In this document: positions 18,990 through 30,004 of the stretch, piece by piece
Layout of the letters: the number at the start of each line of letters is the position of its first letter
How positions within the stretch are numbered: position 1 is the stretch's first letter
Source: Gracilaria domingensis
Lineage: Eukaryota; Rhodophyta; Florideophyceae; Gracilariales; Gracilariaceae
NCBI GenBank assembly: GCA_022539475.1
Contig: VCMS01000146.1
Coordinates: 1 to 64,000 of the forward strand
Direction: 5' to 3'
DNA: 64,000 nt
Translations under genes and position numbers: made by a program
Notes under the pieces: model-generated
Database searches by the model: none
The model's input: the letters and a program-made list of their open reading frames with translations, nothing else
What the model was told of the DNA's origin: nothing

Positions 18990-20822
18990 ATGGACATATC
19001 CGAGATTCCGGTTCCTCGTCACAACGAGAAACACGCGCAAGCGCACTCAACTTCTCTGCACTCAGACGATTCAGTACTTGAAGTTTCCTCTGCGATCGAC
19101 GATTCGATGAACCCTCACCAGGGCGACGAGCAGCATCCCCAAGCCGGGGCTCCGAACGTTTCGGGTCCCGCGACTCCTGCGACAGGGTATCTCGGCGGTT
19201 TTGCCTCCGCTCCTCTGCCTCAGAGTGAACATCACACGACTACGCCGAGCCCGGTTGACGTCGCGGCGTAGAATTCCGCTCAGGCGGTGCCCTTGCTGGC
19301 GACTCCAGTTGGCTGGATAGCGCGTGAATCGCTCCTTGTTCAAGATCCGAGTACCGGAGGAAGCTGGGCCTATTCCAGAACGCCCTGGTTTCACCCGACA
19401 GCGGTTCGCAACAGTACGTTAATGGAATCGCACACCGAGAACGGTATGCTGCCTGGCGGCTTACACCGAGATATGGTGGATTCCTGGGATTGTTGACACC
19501 GCGTGGCGGTCGCACCTCACGTGTTGTCACGAAAACGGCGCGGCCGTGGATACGAAAAGCTAGATAAAGCGCGCGCGGCTATGGCGCGATTGGCATAATT
19601 TCGAAGGGACTGAGCCTCGTTCCCCGAGAGGATTCCCGAGTCATACGCGTTCGACCTTTCCCGGTTCCGAACTTACGGAGAGATCAAGTATGGCGCGAAC
19701 CTCGCGGACTTCCAAGCGGCGGAAAACTTCCCGGAGTCGATGCCAGTGGACGTTTTCCTGTTCAACAGGCCTATTCTGCGAGCGGAGTTCCGATATCTAC
19801 ATCGCCCTTCGGAAGAAGAAAGCTTCTTCGACCGACTGCGAAACGAACGGAAATGGCGATCCCGGTTCGGGTATCTTATTCCACACCAGAACATGGAGGT
19901 TGAACTTGTGCGTCCGGATGCACTAGCGGGTCGATTCGTTCCACTCCCATCGTGGTGGGCTCACTATGAAGTACCACGCGGGTGTTTCCCGGAATTGCCT
20001 CCGTGCATCTCCTATGTGGGGTCAGGCATGATTGCGAATCCGCACTGGGAGTATTGGATGCTCTTCATCGCCGAATGGGCCGCTCGCGTTGCCGCGTTTA
20101 TGCTATGGAAAGAATATGACCAGAACCGTGTTTGGTATTTGCCTCCCAGGTTACGGAATGTGATTAGATCACTGGACTTATACACCGCGCTCGGTTGGGA
20201 CGACAACGTCAGCGAGGTCATCAGCCTTATCGATCTCATCGATTCCATTGATTGGAGTACCGTTCCGGCGGAAACCGTCCACAGAGGCACTCGTTCCCAC
20301 TACGACCGTTCGCCAGGGCGAAGACATCCGGGTGCCGATGATTTCGTGTATTACGATCCCTGGGAGGGAGTTACCGTGTGGGAGGGAGTTACCGTCCCGA
20401 AGGAGCGGGCTTTCGTCCTACGCGGACTTCCTCGAGTGGTTCCGAGCGATCACTCTATTGGGTTCATGTTTTCCGACAACTATTACTCCATAGCAGAGGA
20501 GGACGATCCAATGGTGGATGATACTGTGAAAGACCCGGCAACGCGAGGCCCGTCGGCGGCTTCTGCAGGAGTTCCGGTGGCCGGAGGGGCGGCTGCGCCA
20601 GTTGCTTTTATCGGTTGGGGCGTGGGCTCTTCGCAGGGAAATATTGACCCTCGCGTGATAGCGATGCGCAACCAGCTGCTCGGACTTGTGGTGCCGGTTC
20701 CACCGGATATGCACGACCTCGGCCAGCTGTTGGCATTGGGCGCGCAGGCTTTCGCGAGTCAGCCTCCCCAAGCGGGGCCGTCCAACCCTGGAGGTGCTGG
20801 TCCTTCGACAGGATGGCAGTGA
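18990..20822 (+). other. Antisense reading frame inside the Ty3-like element (fossil part)
   Basis: A coding-looking plus-strand region, opposite to gag-pol, between the chromodomain and the 3' LTR. The longest part (19740-20822, 360 residues) is rich in Trp and Pro, with a C-terminal Ala/Gly/Pro-rich tail. The upstream part is Ser/His/Pro-rich. I recognise no domain. Antisense extra frames near the 3' LTR are known in some plant Ty3 lineages (Tat/Ogre and relatives). Its function here is unknown and the region is not fully open. Confidence 0.55.
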
Positions 20823-21209
20823 TCCCAACGGTGGGTTCCCTCCATGATGAGCTGTGGTAGGCTCTGCGAGCAACGCACTACGCTATAGCTAGCGGTAACT
20901 TCTCCTTAGAATAAAATCGACTTCGATATCAGTTCCTTCATACCCGGATTACGGTTTAATGCCTTTGGCGCACCATCGTTCCAATACGATTCTCCATTAC
21001 GCGTGGAGCTTCACGACATATTCACATGGACCGTTAGACGGTAGTTCGATTCTTTCCAATAAATTGGCGTCCGTTAGACGGAAATCATCTTTCTTCTTTC
21101 ATCCCTTCAATACTTCCTTCCGTAGGAACAACCCAAACTTCTTGGTAGTACCATCAATAATTCTCCCACAAGTGGGCCCGTCGGTTCACCTCACGGCACA
21201 GTAGTACTG

Positions 21210-21443
21210 TCACCCTACCTGGGCTGCGTCCAAGTTTGGAGGTGGTGGTAAGCGCTTGCGCCGGTAGTAGGCGAGAACCTTCAATCGAGGCAGATGTTCG
21301 ATCGGCTCGAAAGTATCCTCCTCAGGGGAGTATCCGTACCAACGGACTTGGTATTCAGTCTCCCCATCGGGGTTGACGACGTGACTCAAGATACGTTCGA
21401 TAACGAATTCTTGTGGGAACTCTTCCCGTTCGAGGGCCCTCAT
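21210..21443 (-). other. Chromodomain of the Ty3-like element (fossil part)
   Basis: FVIERILSHVV, YQVRWYGYSPEEDTFEP and IEHLP follow the chromodomain pattern closely, including the aromatic cage positions (F, W, Y). In chromoviruses this domain at the integrase C-terminus guides insertion to marked chromatin. Confidence 0.85.
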
Positions 21444-22639
21444 GGCGTATGGGCCACTCCTGCTGACGCAGTTTCACCTGAAGAGGTTCTGTAGCTGCAT
21501 CAAGTCACGCAGGTGAAGCTTTCCAAGCGTTGGAGACGGGCTTACTTCGGCGGTTCTCGACGCATTATGATGTGGCGGCCGTACTGTAACTCGCGTTCTA
21601 CGCGTCCTGTCCTCGAGCCAGAGAGATAGTTGCAAAGCTCTCGATCAGTCGAGTCCAACGGTATCACGTTATTCGACGAGACTCGAGAGAGCGACAAACG
21701 GTAGTAATTCCGGTTGACGAATCTCTCGGCCTTCACGGGAATAACCGTTTCGGTGACGGAGGTGCGTACGGGCTCCCTTGACAGGGCGGCGGTTCACCCG
21801 GTCCACGTGGCTTGTGCCAACAGCTCTGATTGGCTCTACGCCACAGATTGGCCACCACGACAATCGTGCGCGTGCCGTGCTCGGCCATCCGTTCGCGAAA
21901 GGTCGCCGACCGCTCATTAGGGCTTTTCACGTTGTAACGTGCGTCGCGTGGCACGCGCCTGGTTCTGTGGCCCCGTGTCACGGAGATTGCACTTCTTGCA
22001 GTGGTGGCGGAGTTCCAAGTCTCCACACGCGATGTGGTTCACACTGTAGAGTGTCGGTTTCCAAGAAAGCGTTAAAAGTCCCACAAGGGAATCCATACTG
22101 AGTGGTAATACTCAGCACAACTCGTTCACGAGGCTTCCCGTTTCGGGGTTGCAATGCTATTCTCCCGCCTGCAGCGGCTGGTCCGGATCAGCGGAAACCG
22201 TTTTCACAGTTCGGCTGTGCTTCTCAGCGCGAATACGCGAGTTCAAGCGGTTAGGGGTCCCAGAGTGGGTAGCTGCTTCTGCGGCAGCGTCGCGCACCTC
22301 GCGGGCACGTTCCGTTGTAACGGAGACCGATACGGCGCAGTCCTTACAGTTAGGGTGTGACAAGGCAACGCTGCTATTAGATTCTCCCACGGGAGCGACT
22401 GGATTGTCAGTGTGGATCACAATTCCCATGGTTAGAGAACCGGGCGACACCGGAGCGTCAAAGCCATTTGCAGCAGCTGCGGTATCCTCCCCCTCCTTAG
22501 GTGGCGCCACGGGCTCCATCAGGAGATGGGGTGTGAAGGGGGGAGGGTTACTCTTGTAAATACTCGTGCAGAGTCGTTGAAATTCGTCTAAGTAGTAGGA
22601 AGTTCAGTTCTGTGGTCAGAAGTACCTACTGTAGGTAGA

Positions 22640-25600
22640 TCAATTAATCCTCAATCCGGGTGCGGAAGAATCGCCTGGCGCGACGGTAGTGTAGCGGCTG
22701 TTGGCGGTTCTGCCTCCTGTTGAGGATCCCCTGATTGGGTATTGGTTGAGGTGGGCCCGGTTGCGGTGGGTGGCGTCGGGGCGGGCACAACGCGGTCACG
22801 CGAGATTCGTTCATGACGTCCATCAATGTCGAGTACGACGGTATCCAGATTGACGGAAATGACGCGATATGGTCCATCAGCGATGGGGGAGAGCTTATGT
22901 CTCTTTTCCTTGTCAGGATTATAATACTCCTTCCGAAGGAAGACAAAGCTGTTGGGCTCTACCACCACTAGTGTACCGCAAATTCGGCGATCGAAATTAC
23001 TCTTGTACGTAAGCTGTGCCTTTTCCATGACCTTCCGGGCTACCGGTACTATCTTGGTTAACCAATTTTTCTAGGTGTCCTTGTAAATCCGTGGTGACCG
23101 TAAAAACTCTAGCGTCGGTTGTGCTTCGATTGCTACCGGTGGCGGTATCCTCGAAAGAAGGAGTTCAAACGGCGAAAGCTTCGTTACCCGATGCACCTGG
23201 GTGTTATACGCGTACGTAATAGCATCGGTGTACAAGTCCCAATCCTTTGGGTGATCCGCAACATAGGATCGTAATGTGTTAAGCATTGTACGATTAAATC
23301 GTTCTACCTGCCGATTACACTGGGAATGATAGGTTGTTGTAAACAAATTCTTGACATCCAAGATACGGCATACGTACATAAAGAACTTTGACACAAACTG
23401 GGAGCCATTGTCTGAAAGCAGATTAACGGGTAGCTGGTAAGTGAAGACCCAATGCGTCACAAATGCTTTTGCGACTGCTGCTGCAGTGATCCGCTTCAAC
23501 GGAACCGTTCGCATTAACTTCGAAAACCTGTCCGTGATAACCAGGAGATACCTGTGACCGCGTGCGGTTCGAATTCATTCGCCCAGAATGTCGATAGCGA
23601 CGAACTCTAAAGGAGCCCGGGCTGGGAACAGCGTCATCGACTTAGAATTTCGTCGGAGTTTGACGTTGTTCTTGGCGCATTCCGTGCATGAACGGCATAC
23701 TGCGTAGCAGTCGAATGCCATAGCTGGCCAATAAAAGTCTCTTCGAAGAGTTAGATACAACTTCCTGCCACCAGGGTGTCCCCCAATCTTTGCATAGTGG
23801 GATATATGGAGAACCCTTCATTGTAGGGAGTGCGGAACCACAATTTGAGGGCATGGCCTAACAATCCTAACAAGGAATCCCTGATCGTTGGTTAGAAAGG
23901 GTATCTTGAATCCCCCCTTGAGTCGGGCCCTTATCTGAGTACAGAAAGGATCCCCGTGTTGTTCACGTATTAAATTTTCAGCCGTAATGGGTTCAAATGA
24001 GCCAGGCGGTGGCTCGACCGTTTCTGCGGCGAGAATATCGTCACAGACGTCATCCGTAATTTCGGAGTCTTCCTCCCAGTCTTCCACCAAGAAACATGGT
24101 ATGTCGTCGTCGTCCACAGGTTTTGCTTCACCAGACGTTCCTAAGCGGGAAAGCGCATCAGCCTGCATATTCAGGGTGCCCCGTTTGTACCGGACATCGA
24201 AGTCGAATTCCGATAAGCGGAGACGCCAACGCAAAAGGCGACCCGACGGCTCGGAGATCTCTATAAGCCAGCGGAGAGCCAAATGATCGGTATATACCTG
24301 AAAATGGGTTCCCATGAGATAGGGTCTTAAGGTAGACAGCGCCCAAACGACGACGAGACACTCTTTCTCAGAGATTGAGTAATTACGCTCATGCACGTTC
24401 AATGAACGAGACCAGTATCTAACTGGACGTCGCTCGCCTTCCTTCGAGACTTGAAGCAATGCACACCCCACTTGGTGGTCACTGGAATCAGTATCAACTT
24501 CATATGGAAGCCCTGGAGTGGGCAACGCCAAAGTCGGCGGAGACGTAACAGCGTCGATTAACGACTAAAAGGCGGATGCTTCCGCATCGCCGAATGGTTC
24601 CAGTTTAACTGGCTGTCCTTTCCTGAGGAGAGAGTTGAGAGGAGCTGCAGTATCAGCGAAATTCGGGACAAACCGCCGGTAGACATTACACAAACCGAGA
24701 AATGATCGGAGTTCCGTTTGAGTTTTCGGATGTTTCGCTTCCTTCAGCGACTTCACCGTTACCTCGTCGACCGAGAGTTTCCCTTGGCCGATAATGTGGC
24801 CCAGGTATTTCACCGAGTCGGTAAAGAATTCGCATTTCTTGAGCTTCAAGGTAACACCTCGTCACGCAAAGCCTGCATCACTTCCCTCACATGGGACATA
24901 TGTTCATCCATACTGTTAGAAAATACGATAATGTCGTCCAAGTACACAAGACAAGTCTTCCACTTGAATCTGGCCAACAGAATGTCAATCGCGCGCTGAA
25001 ACGTAGCGGGAGCATTCGTTAGCCCGAAGGGCATCCGTTTGAAACGGAAAAGTCCTTGGTGACATACAAACGAGGTCTTGTCGTGATCTTCCTTTCGAAT
25101 TGGAACCTTCCAGTAACCTCAATTGGTGTCAAGGGCGGTAAATACTCTGGCGCTTCCCAGCGAGTCAATTTACTCATCCATCCGTGGAATCGGATACACG
25201 TCTTTGACGTTAACGGCGTTAAGTCGCCTGTAATCGATGCAAAAACGCCACGATCCATCCGACTTCGGAACAAGTACAACGGGCGATGCGCATGAAGACT
25301 GAGCTGCCTCAATTACGTCGGCACGTAACATCTTCTTGTCTTGAGACTTTTCTTCTTCCCGCGCTTTCGGGCTTGCCCGATACGGGTCTTGCGCGATTGG
25401 GCGAGTATCTGGGAGCAGATCAATACCGTGCTGCGTAATTCCAATTGTTCCAAGCGAACCGTCCCAGATGGGAGTAAATTCTCTGAGCATGTCTCGCAAC
25501 TTCTGGCGATGAGACGCTGGGACATGGTCCAGATTCAACTTCTCTAATTCCTCAACAGGATTCGTCTGTTCTGTGCCAGGGGGTAGCGATGATTTAACCG

Positions 25601-25950
25601 GAATGAACGGTCGTTCTTGGCCCGAATTAACTAGATTCACCTTTTCAGTAGCAACTGCTTCCGGTACGGCGGAGTTTCCATTTCTGGAGGGATCCGACAA
25701 AACGGAGTTTCCAGGACGCACCTCCCCCTCTTTAGCTTCGGGCACACGGAGAACCTCGGAGGTTGGGATTCTCGTCTGTAGGAGCGCCTTCGGATGCGGC
25801 TGGACCGAACCCAGTACCTGGTGTTTGACTAGCCACTGAGTGGTTTTGCCAAAGTTGGCAACCAGTACCTGGAAAGGTTGATAGGGCTCGATAGAAACAA
25901 CACCATTAGCTAAAGCGAGCTGTCACTGATCGTATAACGATGAAGACGGT
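22640..25950 (-). other. Reverse transcriptase, RNase H and integrase region of the Ty3-like element (fossil part)
   Basis: Recognisable blocks: reverse transcriptase with FCIDYRRLN, MPFGLTNAPATFQR and VYLDDIIVFS (about 25,250-24,900); connection and RNase H with PYEVDTDSSDHQVG and YSISEKECLVVVWAL (about 24,550-24,150); integrase zinc finger (about 23,720) and core with LSDNGSQF and HSQCNRQVERFNR (about 23,450-23,290); and an integrase C-terminal module with GPYRVI (about 22,880). The frames are not continuous. Confidence 0.85.
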
Positions 25951-26460
25951 TAAACTAGTCGAATTTCATGTTGTTTGGAGACGCACTGCATCCACACCTG
26001 GGATTCCGGGGGGATTGAAACGGATCTCGCTTTGCGAAGCTTTGTTGATTTCGGATCCACGTCTGGAACATCCTGAGCCACAGGTAATGGGACACGCTTC
26101 CGGATTGCGCGCCTCAACGGCTTCCGAACAATCGGAATGGTTGTACCGTCTTCCATTTCCACGGTTTTCGCCCTTGGGCGTATCGCTTCGACAAAGCAGT
26201 CGCAAAAATCACAACCGAGGATAACCGGTGCAGCGAGTGAATCGCAGACAACAAGTTCAAGTTTCACCACGTAGGTGCCAAGTCTCACTGTGAGAGTTAA
26301 GTAACCAACCGTTCGCAACGGGTTATTGTTCGCGTCAGCGATATCCAAGCCTGGGCCACAGCGAACGAGTTCCTGAAGTGCCGGGGGCACTAACGAAGAG
26401 TGAATGAGATTGGGCGCAGCGTCCGTGTCTAACACAAACAGTTGACGAACCATAAAACTG
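25950..26460 (-). other. Aspartic protease region of the Ty3-like element (fossil part)
   Basis: A retropepsin-like stretch with FVLDTDAAPNLI at the active-site position and ILGCDF further on. Lies between gag and reverse transcriptase, as expected. Confidence 0.7.
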
Positions 26461-26719
26461 GTGTGATAAGCCGAGGTCGGCGTAAACCTTATAATTCCTC
26501 TTGGTCATCACAAGGACTCTATCCGGGTTACAGAAATTTTGGGACCGTACCCACGGACGACGGAGAACCGTTAGAAGTTCTGAGTCCACGTCAGATTGAG
26601 CCATCTTCCTCGTAAGGATCTTCCTTTCAAGGAAAGTGACCTGGGAGCGAAGCGGCGGCGCCTCGGGCGTCTCCGACTTCGGCTCAGGAGACGCCCCTCT
26701 CGCAGGGGGAACTCCCAAG

Positions 26720-28660
26720 TTTAGTTTTTCTGGGCGGGGTTGGCCGGCGACGGCAAACTCTGCTCAGAGTGGGAAACAAAATTCCCGGGTTCGGGGTTGG
26801 TCACAGTTACCTGTTCAGCCTGGTTCCGAGGTTGCTCAGTTCGAACGTTCTGTCCTGTAACAGGATTGCCAAACTTGGCCCTTTGCTCTTCATAATTCTT
26901 ACTCGGAACACGAGCACGATCAGCTGGTGACAAGGACTCATACCACCCGATACTTTTCGGTAACTCCCGAGCGGGCAACATGCACACAGGTGCAATATGA
27001 CCGGGTCGGTAACAAATATGACAGATGGTCGTCACCGACGTATCGAAAGATCGATTACCATCTGGCCGTCGTTGCGGTTGCGCATTCACCCATCCTGGGC
27101 GTGAGAAACGGCTGCCGTTGGTCGCGTAAGCGAGTGAAGCTGCCTGTACCCGTGTTCTTCCCATAGAAAGTGCGGGGTCACCTTCCGATGTCGCAGTCGA
27201 CGACGACGGAATGTCAGAAGACCGGTACGAATCGGAAGCACTTCCAACGAAGTGGACGTTATCCAGATCCGGGTTCACGGAGTTTCCACGTTCCAACGAA
27301 AGAGATGGAGATGACTCGTTGACGAGCAACGCCCTTGAGCGACGGGGTTTCGGCGGGCGCCGAGCACGAAGGACTTCGCCTTCAGCCTGGGCATACTGGA
27401 CCAATTCCAGATACGTAATCCTACGTTTCTCTTCGCGATATCGCGTCACCAAAGCCTTGATAGAAGGGTCCAACCCATCCACGAACATCGTGCATCTCTT
27501 CTGAGCGGAGTACACATTTCCACAGCGATGAAACGCTTTGTTCAACCGAGTTGAGTAAACCGTTTCGGTCTCTTCAGTCTTCTGTTTAGTATCTCGCAGA
27601 GCGAGCGTCGCGTTGTGAATCGCGCTTTCTGTTGCACAGAACCTCAGGAGGTATTGGACCGCTTCCGGCCAACAACTGAAACCTCCCTCAGATGCACGGG
27701 ACGACCCTCGGACCGAGTTAAACTGATCTTCGCCATCCCTGACAGAAAATAGGGTAAAGCGAGAAACGTTTGCGCCTAGTTAATACCGAGAATGTCGGCT
27801 TCCTGCACAAAGCGGGCCAGGAAGTCCAGTACCAGAATTGGATCTTCGCCATCGAATTTCTTCGTAAAGACGATATTCAGTCTTCTGATGTGGTCCTTCA
27901 CCTTACCGGTGCTTCGCGAGGTGCGACTTGACGATGAATCGCCCAATCGGTAATAACGATACGATAACAGCTTCCTGTAGAGGAGATTCGTTCGTTTCAA
28001 CTCCTTGAGTCCAAGATGACGTCTACCTTTCTCGCGAGAGCGAATCACTCCTTGAGTGGCATATGTCGCCTTCGACTTCGTCCCGCGGGATCTACTCCCA
28101 TACCGTTCTCGGTCTTCCTCACTGTCCGAAGAACTGGATGAAGTAGATTTCGCAGAGCGAACGCTAGAATTGGAACTAGACGAATCCGAGTCGTAACGGA
28201 GTTCCTTTTTGGATCGTCGATTTCCGTGATACGGAGACTGGCGTGACGAGCGCTTAGAGGCTTCTTCCTTAGCATTCTTCGCATCAGATGCGTTATCCAT
28301 CCGGATGATCTCTTCGAGAGTAGACAACCGAGTGGTTAGGCGATCGATTTCAGCTCGATGCTCCTGAATAGAGGAATGGTAAGCTTGAACAAATGCGCCT
28401 GGTGCACCTAGACTTTCCAAAATAGAATTCACGTCTTGACGTAAGACACGAATGTCATTGGTCGGATCTCCTATTTCAGCTTGGTCAAGCTTCCGTCTGA
28501 TATACTGCAGATCCTCGAACAACGAGTTTTGCGTGAGCTGACTGACACGCAGTTGAGCCTCGAGGTACGAGTATCCAGGGGTTTCAACCACATTGTCTGC
28601 TCTCTCCGTGGCCGGAGTACCCGTAACGGGCGGAGCTCCTGCCGTAGAAGCGACCATCGC
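26720..28660 (-). other. Gag region of the Ty3-like element (fossil part)
   Basis: An N-terminal coiled-coil and Ser/Arg-rich segment, then a capsid-like FDGEDPILVLDFLARF block (about 27,860-27,780), then a single CCHC-type knuckle CHICYRPGHIAPVC (about 27,020-26,980). Confidence 0.75.
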
Positions 28661-29018
28661 ACCTGACGTGACAGACGAAGCTCACCGGGGTTCCGGGACC
28701 TGTTCATTGTCAGGCGACTTTGCAGGTACAGAGGGGCGAAAACGCGGAGGCCTAGGCGGAGGCACACCAGCATCTCTGGCCACAGCGTTTCGAGGGTTCG
28801 TCGCAGGTGGCGCCTTACCGGGCCACGGTGTACCGAACAGCGGTAAGATCAAACCAACAACGAGAGGTCTCGATACTCCAAAGAGTAAGTAACGAACAAC
28901 AAATAAAACACTCTAGAGAGTCCACTGTTTCACAGTAGCTTCCCAAAAACCAATTGATCACTAATCGTGAGACTCCTCGACAAGAACGAGAACAAAAGAA
29001 GGAATCCAACCCGTTCTA

Positions 29019-29031
29019 GGTCGGGAGACCA
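29019..29031 (-). other. Primer-binding site of the Ty3-like element
   Basis: On the minus strand TGGTCTCCCGACC begins two bases after the 5' LTR. The leading TGG fits pairing to a tRNA CCA end; the tRNA was not identified. Confidence 0.6.
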
Positions 29032-29033
29032 CT

Positions 29034-30004
29034 TGTAGAGCAAAACCCCAGCGATGGGATCCTCTCTCAAGGCGTTCGAGTCCTTGACCTCTAGACGAAA
29101 TGAACTCAGTGGTGAGCCCTCCGAACACGGATAGTGCAGGTGTTAGACCGCCCGCAGTACGGGATATACCTACGGAGGTTGAGGGGTGAACGGGCCTGAT
29201 CCAGGAATCCGGCGAGAAGTGACGGAATGGTCGGAAGGAAAGGTACCGTAGAGCGGTGTAAGCCCTAGTTAAAAGGGGGAAAAGGAAGGGAAAACCAAAG
29301 GAGGAACCCTCGGCGGGGCGTGCGACAAGCGGCAACAGACCCGGCGACGGGAGACGGGGGTTTTGTATTAAGCCCACGCGGCAGTAACTCTGTACAGAGA
29401 CGGAAACGCTACCAATTGTGGTGAAAGCAGTACAACTGCACAGTAAGAGAAACAGAAAGTCCGAAGACACGGAATAAATAAGCCCGAAGGGAAGGCTACA
29501 ATGGTCAGTATTGCCTGAGTGATCCCGAGGGATGAAGCTAACTCGTACCGTACGCGGTAACCCTCCGGCAGGAGTTGTACACTTCGCGATGGCGAACTAG
29601 TTCAGAGCCGAACTCGGTTACCCTTTACTGAAGGAGGAGGTGACCGGGAGGTCACCGTTTATATCGTAACCGATAAATTAGTTAAACTAAATTAAATAAT
29701 CTAACGCACACCTTAGCAGGTCCATACACGTGGTGCACGTGACAACCCGAGGCAGCGGCCAATAAAATATCCAACAATCATAACAAAACATGTGTGAACA
29801 CACCCATTTCTACACACGCGTACACGCGACCAACACTCATCTGCGCCACGTCATGGCCAACCCATCAGGGTGCCATACCTCAATACTGCCAAAAGTATCC
29901 CATCCGTGGGCCAATACTCATACCTTCCGAGTACCCGGAATCATTCTTACCAGGGGTTTATGAAAACTATCCCCGTATACCGAGCGACCACGTTTTGTTC
30001 TACA
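29034..30004 (-). repeat. 5' LTR of the Ty3-like element
   Basis: 971 bp partner of 17940-18909, with ends TGTAGAG and TCTACA forming a perfect 6-base terminal inverted repeat. Confidence 0.9.

Larger units (their letters stand above)
17940..30004 (-). mobile_element. Ty3-like chromovirus LTR retrotransposon, full span, coding frames decayed (fossil)
   Basis: A 12.07-kb element on the minus strand bounded by two long direct repeats of 970-971 bp, with gag, protease, reverse transcriptase, RNase H, integrase and chromodomain in Ty3/Metaviridae order. The LTRs differ at roughly 15-20 positions by eye (about 98% identity), pointing to a fairly young insertion. Even so, the protein frames are broken, with perhaps five or more breaks. 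I see no matching target-site duplication outside the LTRs. It lies next to the Copia-like fragment and may have inserted at its edge. An additional antisense frame lies between integrase and the 3' LTR. Confidence 0.9.
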
